Assembly (NCBI GenBank): GCA_965246875.1
Contig: CBDFFU010000006.1
Coordinates: 124,001 to 188,000 of the forward strand
Origin: DASWYT01 sp965246875
Lineage (GTDB): Bacteria; Pseudomonadota; Alphaproteobacteria; Micavibrionales; SZUA-601
Length of the DNA: 64,000 nt
Reading direction: 5' to 3'
Position numbers and translations under genes: made by a program. The notes under the pieces are model-generated. The model made no database searches. It was not told where the DNA came from and worked only from the letters and a program-made list of their open reading frames with translations. This document shows positions 54,401-62,728 of the stretch, piece by piece; position 1 is the stretch's first letter; every line of letters begins with the position of its first letter.

Positions 54401-54703
54401 ATCTTCTGACGCATCGGGTATCTCAAAGCTATCGCCTTGTTCAATCGCATATTTGCACACAGACAAATCCAGCGGTGTTTCGCGTATGCCCATGCCAGTT
54501 TCCGCTTTAAACCACTGTCGATCCCGATCAACCAGACTGATAAGAGAAACAGGTGCGTCACAGATTTGCGAGGCTAATATGACGACATCGTCAAATTGTT
54601 TTTCAAAGGGCGTATCCAGGATGTCATAGCGCGCCAATGCCGCCAGGCGTTCAGCGTCGCTCCGACGGATAGCAGGATCAGTCGTGGATATCGATGCAGT
54701 CAT
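51476..54703 (-). CDS. Large hybrid histidine kinase: GAF, several PAS, HisKA, HATPase, REC
   Basis: A 1075-residue soluble sensor. An N-terminal GAF domain (about 20-165, with ILASQICDAPVSLISLVDRDRQWFK in part) is followed by four PAS/PAC units, whose PAC ends read IAGTTRDITEQE, FPGVAIDITERRE, MLGVIQDITERK and WIGTNTDIEDQK. HisKA carries the acceptor His in NMSHEIRTPMNAVIGLSN near residue 705; DTGIGI and GTGLGLAITKTL mark the ATPase. The C-terminal receiver has LMDVQMPGLSG. No Hpt domain and no neighbouring regulator are present. The GAF plus multiple PAS suggests integration of several signals. Confidence 0.9.
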   Translation of the reverse strand: MTASISTTDPAIRRSDAERLAALARYDILDTPFEKQFDDVVILASQICDAPVSLISLVDRDRQWFKAETGMGIRETPLDLSVCKYAIEQGDSFEIPDASEDTKFADHPLVAGEPHFRFYSSAVLRTPDGIPLGTLCVLDYKPRVLTEQQHFALQTLADQVMSHLELRRILKEREAEKAHAEYWQRVYETFLTHTPDFVYIIGLDKRFIYANDALITMWGKTLENVIGRTFYELDYEIWHADMHEREIDQVITTHKPVQNRIPFTGTNGRRIYDYIFAPVLDDQGNITAIAGTTRDITEQEETENALRLSEERRAIALEASDFVGIWDWDLVHNKVTADERFARLYSVDPALAATGVPIENFTDAVHPDDKRRVEPVIERLCTEGGTFNEEYRLMQPDGSVRWVVAKGRTQQDESGKPARFPGVAIDITERREAEQKLRKTEEDFRFAQAAGGIGVFSIDLQTNLMTVTPEFCCLFGLPEAETVSATTVEALFYPADLHIRSTPETRANGTSPLDVEYRIRHGQNGKLRWLARSAKFVHDETGKPIQMLGVIQDITERKLAVDALKEKENQFRTMAQAMPNQVWTALPNGELDWFNDRTYEYSGLTHADLSGNKWVQIVHPDDLNASAALWTQAVQTGQPYETQFRICQHDGTYRWHIIRAVAVETDHGLRWIGTNTDIEDQKNATEAAEAANIAKTEFLTNMSHEIRTPMNAVIGLSNILAMSRPLTSKQTEFIKTLQMSADSLLALINDLLDIAKIEARTVELEQIPFNVHQLVAEVASMMAVRVREKNLSFQLHGECVEHQTYLGDPARLRQIILNLCSNAVKFTEYGGIDLAISCTDTDDADIETIQLRVTDTGIGIASDKLDTIFHKFMQADSSINRKYGGTGLGLAITKTLTEIMGGTLHVESVLGKGSVFMLSIPLRKLAPQPLRIDTSLSVSALPATDYAKHLLLVEDYAPNVLVATAFLESFGYSCDVANNGHDAIAKVKTASYAAALMDVQMPGLSGLDATQRIRDWEQQHSRQRLPIIGMTAHALVGDKERCLAAGMDHYIAKPFNPKELRALLETVIQAKQAAA

Positions 54704-54837
54704 TCAGCCTGAGAAAATTGCCGGAGGAAAATTACGGGCATAATACCATTAATGAGAACAATTGGGTACTCTTTTTCAAACGAAAATAAGCATCTGGAAT
54801 ACATGGAACTATGAGTGTGTCGGCAGCCTTTATATGA

Positions 54838-57543
54838 CTATGCAGCACTGTCTTTCTTTAAGGCGTACAAGAAATCCAACGCCTCTTTGGCATTTAACTG
54901 GTCTGGTTGCAACGTTTTGAGTTGTGCTAAAACGGTCTGGTCACCAAGCGATAAAATGGGCGAGGCAGTTTCAGACAGACCTGTCGGTACTGGCGAAATA
55001 ATATGGTCTTTTTGTGCTTCCAGATCGTGCAGAATATGTTGCGCGCGTTGCGTGACGCTTATCGGCATGCCAGCCAGTTGTGCGACGTGAATGCCGTAGG
55101 AACCGGCTGCTTTGCCTTTGATGATGTGATGCAGAAAAATAATTTCTCCCTGGCCAGCGGCGTTCTGCCAGTCCTTGATCTCTAACGTATAACAGGTGAC
55201 CCGCGCCAGATCATGTTCCAACTGTGTCAATTCATGATAATGCGTCGCGAACAGGCCGCGGCATTGGTTGGTGTTGTGCAAATGTTCCAAGGTGGCCCAA
55301 GCGATGGCCAGACCATCATAGGTCGCGGTACCGCGACCGATTTCATCCAGAATGACCAATGATTTAGCGGTTGCCTGATGGAGAATGCTGGCCGTTTCCA
55401 CCATTTCAACCATAAAAGTTGATTTCCCTTGCGCCAGATCGTCAGCCGCACCCACACGGCTGAAAAGTTTATCGACGATACCAATCGTGGCAGATGTCGC
55501 TGGCACATAACTGCCAATTTGCGCCAAGAAGACGATCAACGCATTTTGCCGTAAAAACGTTGATTTCCCGGCCATGTTTGGGCCGGTGATCAACCAAAGC
55601 GCTTCATCCTTTTCCAGACAGCAATCATTCGCCACAAACTGGGTCTGTGTTTTCTGCCGCAACGATTGTTCAACGACGGGGTGACGTCCGTCTGCAATCG
55701 AAAAATCAGCACCTAAAGTCAACATCGGGCGGCAATAATTATTCTCTTTTGCCAAAACAGCGCCAGATAAAGCGACATCAATCGTCGCCAAAGCCTGTGC
55801 CGCGGCGCGAACAGGAGACGCATGCGCTTCAACGCGTGAGACCAGGTCGGCAAACAATTGCAATTCGATCTGCATGGCTTTGACGCTGGCTGTCGTGATC
55901 TTTTCTTCCAGCGCTTGCAATTCCAGCGTGGTAAAACGTGTTGCCGACGCCAGGGTTTGGCGGTGGACAAACAATTTGCCGTCTGCATTGTTCGGGTCGC
56001 GCGTCTGCATCGCCTGTTCACTGTTGGTTGGCGACACTTCGATAAAATAACCCAGCACATTATTGTGTTTGATCTTTAACGTCGGGATGCGGCTGTGGGC
56101 GCAGTATTGCTGCTGTAAATTCGCCATAATCCGGCGGGTATCATTTTGCAATGACCGGTATTGGTCGAGGTCAGTGTGATACCCGTCTTTAATAAATCCA
56201 CCATCACGCGCCTGATACGGCAATTCATCATTCAATGATTGCGCCAGATCATTGACCAGTTGCGCCATTGCAGCATTTGTTTGCAACGCTTCACAGGCAT
56301 TGTGTAACAGTGGCGGTTTTGGCAAGGCGTTTAGCGTGTCAGCAATTTGGGTGCCGATGGTTAAGCCTGTTCCCAAAGCGGCCAGATCGCGCGGCCCGCC
56401 ACGGCCCCATAACAAGCGTGACAAACTGCGCTCTAAATCGGGCAGGCGCGGCAAACTGTCGCGCAGTGATTTTTGCAGGAGGGGCTGATCCAGAAAAAAC
56501 GCGATGGCATCCTGTCGTTGTATCAGTGGCGCGATGTCAGCCAATGGGGTGGCCACGTGCGCCTGCAACATGCGGCAACCGGCAGCGGTTTGGGTGCGGT
56601 CAATCGTGTGCAAGACACTGCCGTGTTTGTCGCCATTTAATGTTACTGTTAATTCCAGATTGCGCCGTGTCGCACTGTCGATTAATAGAACACCTTGCAT
56701 GACTGTTTTTTGCGGCGTGGCCAGCTGTAATCCATCCCGTTTTTGCGTCAGGGCAATGTAATCAATCAAACCGCCAAGCGCGGCAAAATCAACGGCATCA
56801 AAATTCCCGAACCCGTCCACGCTTTGCACATTATACAGTTGCTGCAAGCGTTTTTCGCCTTGTATAGCGTTGAAACGCTGCACCGGCTGGTTGGTCAGAA
56901 CGATGTTTGATAGAGTCTGGTTTTTAATCAGCTGCGTGATGATATCATCTGCCGCGATGATTTCGCGCGGCTGGATTTGCGCCACGGCATTTAATAAATC
57001 GGTATATTGCACACCGCTTTGCACCTGGACAGAACCGGTGGAGAGGTCGGCCCAGGCGATAGACCAGCCTTGTTTATCCATCGCCACACTGGCCAGATAA
57101 TTGCTGTCACGCGCGGATAATAAACTGTCTTCGGTGACGGTGCCGGGTGTGACAATACGGATGACATCGCGGTTGACCAGTTTGCCGCCGCGTTGCTTGG
57201 CCTGTTCCGGTGTTTCCGTTTGCTCGCAGATCGCGACCCGATGCCCGGCACGGATCAGTTTCGCCATGTAGGTTTCATGCGCATGCACCGGTACACCGCA
57301 CATGGGGATATCGGTGTCTTGTAACTTGCCACGCTTGGTGAGGGTGATATCCAGCAGCTTGCTGGCTGTCACGGCATCGTCGAAAAATAATTCATAAAAA
57401 TCACCCATGCGGTAAAACATCAGGCAATCCGGATGGGCCGCTTTCAACTCGTGATATTGCTGCATCATGGGCGTTAATAACAGCTGCGCGGCATCTTCGG
57501 CTATATTGGCAAAGAGACTGGCCTGATGTGCCGCAGAACTCAT
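54838..57543 (-). CDS. mutS: DNA mismatch repair protein MutS
   Basis: A 901-residue mismatch sensor. The N-terminal mismatch-binding domain has DCLMFYRMGDFYELFFDDA and GVPVHAHETYMAKLI. The connector, lever and clamp follow, and the ATPase has Walker A GPNMAGKST, the STFMVEMVETASIL signature and LDEIGRGTATYDG. A C-terminal dimerisation segment ends the protein. All catalytic motifs are present. It starts three bases after dut stops. Confidence 0.96.
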   Translation of the reverse strand: MSSAAHQASLFANIAEDAAQLLLTPMMQQYHELKAAHPDCLMFYRMGDFYELFFDDAVTASKLLDITLTKRGKLQDTDIPMCGVPVHAHETYMAKLIRAGHRVAICEQTETPEQAKQRGGKLVNRDVIRIVTPGTVTEDSLLSARDSNYLASVAMDKQGWSIAWADLSTGSVQVQSGVQYTDLLNAVAQIQPREIIAADDIITQLIKNQTLSNIVLTNQPVQRFNAIQGEKRLQQLYNVQSVDGFGNFDAVDFAALGGLIDYIALTQKRDGLQLATPQKTVMQGVLLIDSATRRNLELTVTLNGDKHGSVLHTIDRTQTAAGCRMLQAHVATPLADIAPLIQRQDAIAFFLDQPLLQKSLRDSLPRLPDLERSLSRLLWGRGGPRDLAALGTGLTIGTQIADTLNALPKPPLLHNACEALQTNAAMAQLVNDLAQSLNDELPYQARDGGFIKDGYHTDLDQYRSLQNDTRRIMANLQQQYCAHSRIPTLKIKHNNVLGYFIEVSPTNSEQAMQTRDPNNADGKLFVHRQTLASATRFTTLELQALEEKITTASVKAMQIELQLFADLVSRVEAHASPVRAAAQALATIDVALSGAVLAKENNYCRPMLTLGADFSIADGRHPVVEQSLRQKTQTQFVANDCCLEKDEALWLITGPNMAGKSTFLRQNALIVFLAQIGSYVPATSATIGIVDKLFSRVGAADDLAQGKSTFMVEMVETASILHQATAKSLVILDEIGRGTATYDGLAIAWATLEHLHNTNQCRGLFATHYHELTQLEHDLARVTCYTLEIKDWQNAAGQGEIIFLHHIIKGKAAGSYGIHVAQLAGMPISVTQRAQHILHDLEAQKDHIISPVPTGLSETASPILSLGDQTVLAQLKTLQPDQLNAKEALDFLYALKKDSAA

Positions 57544-57546
57544 AAT

Positions 57547-57996
57547 TTACTTCACACCGGTCGAGCCGAAACCGCCTTCACCGCGTTCGGTGGCTTCCAG
57601 TTCGGTAACCGGTTCCCACAAGATGCGTTCGTATTTTGTCAGCATGCCTTGGGCGATGCGCATGCCGCGTTCAACCGTGAAATCCTCGGTGCCGTGATTG
57701 ATCAGCGGCACACCAATTTCGCCACGGTAATCGGCGTCAATCGTGCCGGTGCCATGTACGACGCTCAAGCCATTTTTACGTGACATGCCTGAGCGGCCAG
57801 TGATCAGAAACACATGTCCATCCGGCAACGCCGTACAGATGCCCGTGGGAAAGGTGTAAAATTCCTGCGGCTTTAACGTCACCGGCGTATCGATGGCGGC
57901 TAGCAGATCAACACACGCCGATTGCGATGTCCCATAGGATGGCAAGGGCAAGCCCTCATAATGGGGCAGTGTTTTGATGCGGACGGTCGTGAGCAT
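57547..57996 (-). CDS. dut: dUTP diphosphatase
   Basis: A 149-residue trimeric dUTPase that removes dUTP and makes dUMP. The start at 57996 avoids an unlikely 24-residue extension. Motif 1 reads ACVDLLAAI instead of the usual AGLDL, motif 2 is GRSGMSRKNGL, motif 3 is GTIDADYRGEIGVPLIN, and motif 5 is ATERGEGGFGSTG. Motif 4 (RIAQGML) is present too. The operon with mutS pairs two functions that keep DNA clean. Confidence 0.94.
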   Translation of the reverse strand: MLTTVRIKTLPHYEGLPLPSYGTSQSACVDLLAAIDTPVTLKPQEFYTFPTGICTALPDGHVFLITGRSGMSRKNGLSVVHGTGTIDADYRGEIGVPLINHGTEDFTVERGMRIAQGMLTKYERILWEPVTELEATERGEGGFGSTGVK

Positions 57997-58089
57997 GAGA
58001 GGGCCCTTAATTTGATTATGCTCGCAACATACCCGATTCGTACCCAAATGGCACGTCGGCAGATACAAGTTAACGTATTATCTCACTAG

Positions 58090-58389
58090 TTATGAATAGC
58101 GCTGAACTCTTGATTGTCTAACAGGTTTTGATGATATTTTACGCCCAACCTTGTGAGCTTGAAATGTAGGTTGTGCCATAGCCTGTAAGTTTTTCTTGGC
58201 ACGTTGGACCATTAATTCTCTTTGCTGCTGTTCTTGTTGTGCTAAGCGCGAAATCATTGTCTCATGTAAAATTTTTTCATGTTTGGAAAGACGTGGCTCA
58301 CTAATAAGAGAATGATAATGAACAGCATTTAACAACGCATCATAATGGCGAGGGAACAGGAATTCTTGGACCACATATTGATGCATCAT
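58090..58389 (-). CDS. Unknown basic protein, 99 residues
   Basis: The ATG is preceded by AGGAG, so translation is likely. The product has a central Gln/Glu-rich helix (QEQQQRELMVQRAKKNL) and a basic C-terminus. No signal peptide or membrane helix is present, and no family is recognised. It lies between ubiE and dut, AT-richer than both, with its own promoter candidate. Confidence 0.6.
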   Translation of the reverse strand: MMHQYVVQEFLFPRHYDALLNAVHYHSLISEPRLSKHEKILHETMISRLAQQEQQQRELMVQRAKKNLQAMAQPTFQAHKVGRKISSKPVRQSRVQRYS

Positions 58390-58407
58390 TTGTACTCCTA
58401 AATGTTG

Positions 58408-58435
58408 ATATTTAAACGAAAATCATGAGAGTCAA
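58408..58435 (-). promoter_or_regulatory. Candidate promoter for the 99-residue protein
   Basis: On the minus strand, TTGACT (58435-58430) and AAATAT (58413-58408) are separated by 16 bases, with AGGAG at 58399-58395 before the start. Confidence 0.45.
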
Positions 58436-59206
58436 TTAAATCTTCGTTCCCCAATGAATAGCCACGATACCGGCGGACAGATTATGATGGCCACACTCTT
58501 TAAACCCGGCCTGTTGTAATTTCTTGACCAGCGTTTTTTGATCCGGGAACTGGCGGATGGATTCGACGAGATATTGGTACGATGCACGGTCCTGCGCCAC
58601 TTTCTCACCCAGCCATGGGATAACATTAAAGGAATAGAGGTCGTAAATTTTGCGCAAAATGCTGGTCACGGGCCGTGAAAATTCCAGGCAGAAAAAGCGA
58701 CCGCCGGGTTTGAGGATGCGATAGGCATCGGCCAGGGCCTTGTCGATTTGCGCCACGTTGCGCAGGCCGAACGCGATGGTATAGAGATCAAAGGAATTGT
58801 CCGCAAAGGGCAGGGCTTCGGCATTGCCTTCGACCCAGTGCAATTTGCCCAATAGGCCACGATCGGTGGCGCGTTGCTGGCCGACCTCCAACATGGCGGG
58901 GTTGATATCAGAGACGGTGATCTGGCTGCGGCCAGCGGCATCTTTGGTTTTGTCATGCAAGAGAAACGCGATGTCACCCGTACCACCGGCCACATCCAGA
59001 CATTGCATGCCACTACGTGGACGAATAAATGACAGCAGCCGGCGTTTCCAGATACGGTGCAACCCGCCCGACATCAAATCGTTCATGATATCATATTGGC
59101 CGGCGACACTGGCAAACACCTCGCGTACCCGGCTGGTTTTTTCCGCAGGGCTGCCCACTTTTTCAAAGCCGAAAAAATGCTCGTCAGATTTTGATTTTGC
59201 ACTCAT
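58436..59206 (-). CDS. ubiE: Ubiquinone/menaquinone biosynthesis C-methyltransferase UbiE
   Basis: A 256-residue SAM methyltransferase that methylates the quinone ring. MNDLMSGGLHRIWKRRL marks the family, the SAM motif is LDVAGGTGDIAFLL, and GLRNVAQIDKALADAYRILKPGGRF is the second signature. SYQYLVESIRQFPDQ near the end completes it. Three bases follow lysS, so the two are co-transcribed. With ETF-QO present, ubiquinone is the likely product. Confidence 0.95.
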   Translation of the reverse strand: MSAKSKSDEHFFGFEKVGSPAEKTSRVREVFASVAGQYDIMNDLMSGGLHRIWKRRLLSFIRPRSGMQCLDVAGGTGDIAFLLHDKTKDAAGRSQITVSDINPAMLEVGQQRATDRGLLGKLHWVEGNAEALPFADNSFDLYTIAFGLRNVAQIDKALADAYRILKPGGRFFCLEFSRPVTSILRKIYDLYSFNVIPWLGEKVAQDRASYQYLVESIRQFPDQKTLVKKLQQAGFKECGHHNLSAGIVAIHWGTKI

Positions 59207-59209
59207 GTG

Positions 59210-60715
59210 TTACGCCTTGTTCCGCATCGTCGGGAAGGCAATGACGTCGCGGATGCTTTGGCTGTTGGTCAACAACATAACCATCCGGTCGATGCCGATA
59301 CCTAAACCACCTGTTGGTGGCATGCCGAACTCCAATGCCGTCACAAAATCCAGATCCAGATATTGCGCTTCGTCATGACCGGCTTCGCGTTTGGCCACCT
59401 GATCGGCGAAACGCTCATATTGGTCGATCGGATCGTTGAGTTCCGAAAAGGCATTGGCGATTTCCCAGCCGTTGACATACGATTCAAAGCGTTCCGTCAA
59501 GCGCGGCTCGTTGCGATGCACTTTGGCGAGTGGTGAAATATCGCGCGGCAAGTCGGTCACATGAATTGGTTGAATGAGTGTATGTTCCACTTTCTCGCCG
59601 AAGAACACTTCAACGATCTCGCCCCATGTCATGAACTTCTCGACATGAATCTTGTGCTCTTTCGCAACCTTGCGTGCTTCGTCATCGGTCGTAATCGTCA
59701 TGAAATCAACACCGGTAACCTCTTTGACCAGGTCGACCATGCGCTTGCGTGGCCAGCCAGTGGCAAAGCTGATTTGCTTGTCGCCATAGGCAATGTCCAG
59801 CGAACCATTCGCGGCCAGACATGCATTGGCGACGATCTCTTCGGTAATGTCCATGATGTCATGATAATCCGTATAGGCGACATACAATTCCAGCATGGTG
59901 AATTCCGGATTGTGCTTGACAGACGTGCCCTCATTGCGAAACACGCGGCCGATTTCATACACGCCATCGGCCAACCCGCCTACAATCAAACGCTTGAGGT
60001 GCAATTCCAAGGCAATGCGCAAAGACAGCGGCATATCCAAAGCATTGTGATGCGTCATAAACGGTTTCGCTGTCGTGCCACCGGGAATGACATGCAACGC
60101 CGGCGTTTCGACCTCGATGTACTCTTTGGCATTCAACGTTTCACGCACCGACTGAATGATGCGCGAGCGCTTGCGCAAGGTGTCGCGGCTGTCTTCGTTC
60201 GCGATCAAATCGGCATAACGCTGGCGGTAACGCTGTTCAATGTCGCTCAAGCCATGATATTTTTCCGGCATTGGCTGCAATGATTTTGTCAGCAGCGTCA
60301 CTTTTTTTGCATTAACTGTTAATTCGCCACGCGGTGTGCGGCGAACAATGCCGGTGACACCAATAATATCGCCTAAGTCCAGATGCGCGATTTGTTCCAG
60401 TTGATCGGCATCCAGATCCTGCTTGTGGCAAAAAATCTGCACCTTGTCGGTGACATCTGATAGATCAATAAACATGCCGGAATTGCGATAAGCTGTAATC
60501 CGTCCGGCCACAGTTACGGTGTCTTCCGTCACATCGCCATCGGCCAATTCTTTATACTTATCATGCAATGCATTGGCCTTGCTATCGGGCTTGAAGGAAT
60601 GCGGATACGGGTCAATGCCTTTCCCTTTGAAATAGCTGAGATTGTGCAGTTTGCCGTCGCGGACGATGTTGCTGTCCAGTCCGTTGATCAATTGCGGCGC
60701 GGAAGTATCGGTCAT
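59210..60715 (-). CDS. lysS: Lysyl-tRNA synthetase, class II
   Basis: A 501-residue class IIb enzyme. An N-terminal OB-fold anticodon domain (about 65-150, with VAGRITAYRNSGMFIDLSD) is followed by RQRYADLIANEDSRDTLRKR in motif 1. Motif 2 is YEIGRVFRNEGTSVKHNPEF and motif 3 is GLGIGIDRMVMLLT. All class II motifs are intact. It is the last housekeeping gene before the phage-like region. Confidence 0.96.
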   Translation of the reverse strand: MTDTSAPQLINGLDSNIVRDGKLHNLSYFKGKGIDPYPHSFKPDSKANALHDKYKELADGDVTEDTVTVAGRITAYRNSGMFIDLSDVTDKVQIFCHKQDLDADQLEQIAHLDLGDIIGVTGIVRRTPRGELTVNAKKVTLLTKSLQPMPEKYHGLSDIEQRYRQRYADLIANEDSRDTLRKRSRIIQSVRETLNAKEYIEVETPALHVIPGGTTAKPFMTHHNALDMPLSLRIALELHLKRLIVGGLADGVYEIGRVFRNEGTSVKHNPEFTMLELYVAYTDYHDIMDITEEIVANACLAANGSLDIAYGDKQISFATGWPRKRMVDLVKEVTGVDFMTITTDDEARKVAKEHKIHVEKFMTWGEIVEVFFGEKVEHTLIQPIHVTDLPRDISPLAKVHRNEPRLTERFESYVNGWEIANAFSELNDPIDQYERFADQVAKREAGHDEAQYLDLDFVTALEFGMPPTGGLGIGIDRMVMLLTNSQSIRDVIAFPTMRNKA

Positions 60716-60759
60716 GTGGTCTATCCCGTTAAACGTATAATACCCAACAGTTTAAAGCC

Positions 60760-61050
60760 TCAATTGCAAAGGTCAAAGGCTTCACAGGCTTTTTGGCGGT
60801 ATAACGTCAGGGTTTCGCCATGCAGCCGCAACCGGTGCCAGCGATAAGGGTGAGGGCGCAACCGCCAATTCCCGATGATGGACAAGACATTTAAAATGCG
60901 GTTGTGAAAATTAGCCTCCGCACGGCGGGCGAGAGTGTTGGTATAGGCTGCCATGTCCGCATAGCGCGACTGGGCAATAAATTCTGGCGGAATAAAGCCG
61001 TCATACTGGTTTTCAAGCGAGCGAAATGGCGTAACACCGGGAGGCAACAT
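60760..61050 (-). CDS. Unknown protein, 96 residues
   Basis: The ATG at 61050 has GGAG seven bases upstream. The sequence is Arg/His/Tyr rich, with YDGFIPPEFIAQSRYADMAA near the front and RPHPYRWHRLRLHG near the end. No family is recognised. It lies between lysS and the S24 repressor gene, all leftward, and may belong to the phage-like element's edge. Confidence 0.6.
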   Translation of the reverse strand: MLPPGVTPFRSLENQYDGFIPPEFIAQSRYADMAAYTNTLARRAEANFHNRILNVLSIIGNWRLRPHPYRWHRLRLHGETLTLYRQKACEAFDLCN

Positions 61051-61067
61051 GTCTGATCTCCATGTTT

Positions 61068-61087
61068 AAAATCCCCCCGGATTTTTT
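61068..61087. terminator. Terminator between the S24 repressor and the 96-residue gene
   Basis: AAAATCC (61068-61074) and GGATTTT (61079-61085) pair perfectly around CCCC, and the plus strand continues to a TTTTTT run. In the leftward direction the stem's own TTTT follows, so termination of the S24 gene (stop at 61096) is plausible too. Confidence 0.5.
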
Positions 61088-61095
61088 ATTCAAAG

Positions 61096-61782
61096 TTATT
61101 GGCTGACCCACAGAATACGGGCGATCCAGGCCACATCCTTGCGCGGCAACGGGATATCATCGAAATGATCGTTCAGCGATTTCAGTGTGATTTGCGTCGG
61201 GCTGAGACGCGCCAGATGTTTGGCCATCACTTCGCCTTTTTTCGTGCGCACCACAACACGATCACCACGGCGCAATTGCGTGGGGTTTGGTGAGACGATC
61301 AGGATATCGCCATCACGATACAACGGTTCCATCGAATCACCGGCGACTTCCAATGCGTAAATTGAGGGGTCATCCAGTTTGGGAAACTCGATGGTATCCC
61401 AGCCAGCGCCTGCCGGGTAACCGGCATCGTCGAAAAACCCAGCCTGGCCCGCTTGCGCGCAGCCGATAATCGGAATGTGGCGCAACGTGCGCGACCCGGT
61501 ATCGCTTTGTTCACCGCGAATAAAACCAGCAATCGTGTCCAGCGACTCACCCGTAATGTCCAGAATTTTCGACAGCGATTCGGTCGATGGCCAACGGGGG
61601 CGGCCTTCCGGTGTCGCACGTTTGCTGGGGTTAAACGATGTCGGGTCAAGGCCCGCGCGGCGCGCCAATCCAGAGGCCGACAAACCGTGGCTTTCGGCCA
61701 GCAAATCAATCGCGCGCCAGATATCGTCATGATGCAAACCCTGTTGCGCAACCGTTTCATCTTTGTCTTTGCGTTTTGCCAC
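61096..61782 (-). CDS. LexA/CI-like S24 transcriptional repressor
   Basis: A 228-residue protein starting with GTG (GGGAGAG upstream). An N-terminal XRE-like helix-turn-helix (about 20-85, HGLSASGLARRAGLDPTSF) precedes the S24 peptidase-like domain. S150 in VAGDSMEPLYRDGD and K188 in GEVMAKHLARL form the Ser-Lys dyad, and Ala-Gly pairs in CAQAGQAG (108-115) are possible self-cleavage sites. That is the lambda CI/LexA layout, so RecA-triggered induction is possible. It faces two phage-type genes, which suits a prophage or phage-remnant regulator. A host stress regulator is the alternative. Confidence 0.88.
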   Translation of the reverse strand: MAKRKDKDETVAQQGLHHDDIWRAIDLLAESHGLSASGLARRAGLDPTSFNPSKRATPEGRPRWPSTESLSKILDITGESLDTIAGFIRGEQSDTGSRTLRHIPIIGCAQAGQAGFFDDAGYPAGAGWDTIEFPKLDDPSIYALEVAGDSMEPLYRDGDILIVSPNPTQLRRGDRVVVRTKKGEVMAKHLARLSPTQITLKSLNDHFDDIPLPRKDVAWIARILWVSQ

Positions 61783-61956
61783 GTTGTCTCTCCCATTGGC
61801 ACATCGTCACAACTTAAATAGGAATATAATCTTTTTTATGCTTGACGTAGGAATAAATTCATAGTAGAAAGGATTATCTTCATAATATAGGACGGCTGTC
61901 AGGAAATCAAGCGAAAATTTCATCACAGCCGCCTGCCAATCACGGGGGAATCGACC
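61783..61956. promoter_or_regulatory. Divergent control region of the phage-like locus
   Basis: An AT-rich 174-base gap between the repressor and the first phage-type gene. TAGGAATA occurs twice in direct orientation (61819-61826 and 61848-61855), 29 bases apart, and TTGACG (61842-61847) could be a rightward -35 element with only a weak -10 after it. The repeats are candidate repressor sites. Confidence 0.35.
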
Positions 61957-62397
61957 ATGCGGATGACAAAAATCAAGGTGCCAATGGTAGCTGCACAACA
62001 CGCGAACCAACTGGGTGAGCCACGCGAAGCGTGGGTGTGTTTTACCGGCGAAACGGAACTGTGGTGGCTGCATGCTCTGAAAAAGGGCTTTCGCCATTGT
62101 TTCGTCATCGCGCGCAACGCCGACCATTGGCTGGCCATAGACCCGCTCTCGCCACATTTGGAGATTACCATCCTGCCGATTCCACAGGCGTTCGATTTGC
62201 CACGCTGGCTGGAAAAAAATGGGGTGACCCTGTCGCGGGCCGCAATTCGCCGGGACCAGCATAAATCGGCCCCGCTGTTTTTGTGTTCCTGCGTCGAGGT
62301 CATCAAACGCTTTCTCGGCATTCACAACCGCTCAATTGTCACGCCGCACCAACTGTATCAATTCCTGATCCAGCAAAACGCGTTGCTGCCCAGCTAA
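61957..62397 (+). CDS. Unknown phage-associated protein, 146 residues
   Basis: A soluble protein preceded by GGGGGAA. It has a KGFRHCFVIAR strand, then DHWLAIDPLSPHLEI, then CSCVEVIKRFLGI and finally TPHQLYQFLI. The order His, Asp, Cys with a CSxV helix resembles circularly permuted NlpC/P60-like enzymes, but that is a weak structural guess. Proteins of this appearance occur beside phage-type head-tail connector genes in alphaproteobacteria, to my recollection. Confidence 0.6.
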   Translation: MRMTKIKVPMVAAQHANQLGEPREAWVCFTGETELWWLHALKKGFRHCFVIARNADHWLAIDPLSPHLEITILPIPQAFDLPRWLEKNGVTLSRAAIRRDQHKSAPLFLCSCVEVIKRFLGIHNRSIVTPHQLYQFLIQQNALLPS

Positions 62398-62424
62398 TTT
62401 CACGCCACTTTTATGAGGTTCATC

Positions 62425-62727
62425 ATGGCCAAAATTGTCTCTGCCGTCCCAAAACTTTTAACTGCCACGCTTGGTGGCCTGGCCAGTAACCCGCCAAAAC
62501 CGGTGGCAATGACGCCGGCTGTCGCCACGACCGTCACGCCTGCAACGGCGGAGATAAAGTCAAACACTGATATTGCCGGACCGGATTTGTCTGATGATCT
62601 TGCCAAGGATCTGGGCGGCATTGACGCGCGCAGCAAAGGCCGCGTCGGCACGATCACCACATCGTTTCGTGGCGTGTTGAATGACACCCACAACGCGCTG
62701 CCACGCCGCACCTTGTTGGGAGAATAA
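62425..62727 (+). CDS. Small phage-type protein before the connector gene, 100 residues
   Basis: The ATG at 62425 has ATGAGG upstream; an ATG at 62413 has no site. Ala/Pro/Thr-rich front, acidic middle (DLSDDLAKDLGG) and a conserved-looking tail (KGRVGTITTSFRG, then LPRRTLLGE). The tail pattern of GR...TI.TS.RG followed by R.TLLG recurs in small proteins encoded just upstream of podovirus-type portal genes. One base separates it from the connector gene. Confidence 0.6.
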   Translation: MAKIVSAVPKLLTATLGGLASNPPKPVAMTPAVATTVTPATAEIKSNTDIAGPDLSDDLAKDLGGIDARSKGRVGTITTSFRGVLNDTHNALPRRTLLGE

Positions 62728-62728
62728 A

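Noticed and set aside
61807..62325. Leftward frame of 172 residues opposite the first phage-type gene
   Set aside because: It is the antisense shadow of the 146-residue gene and spans the divergent control region; no ribosome-binding site or family pattern.
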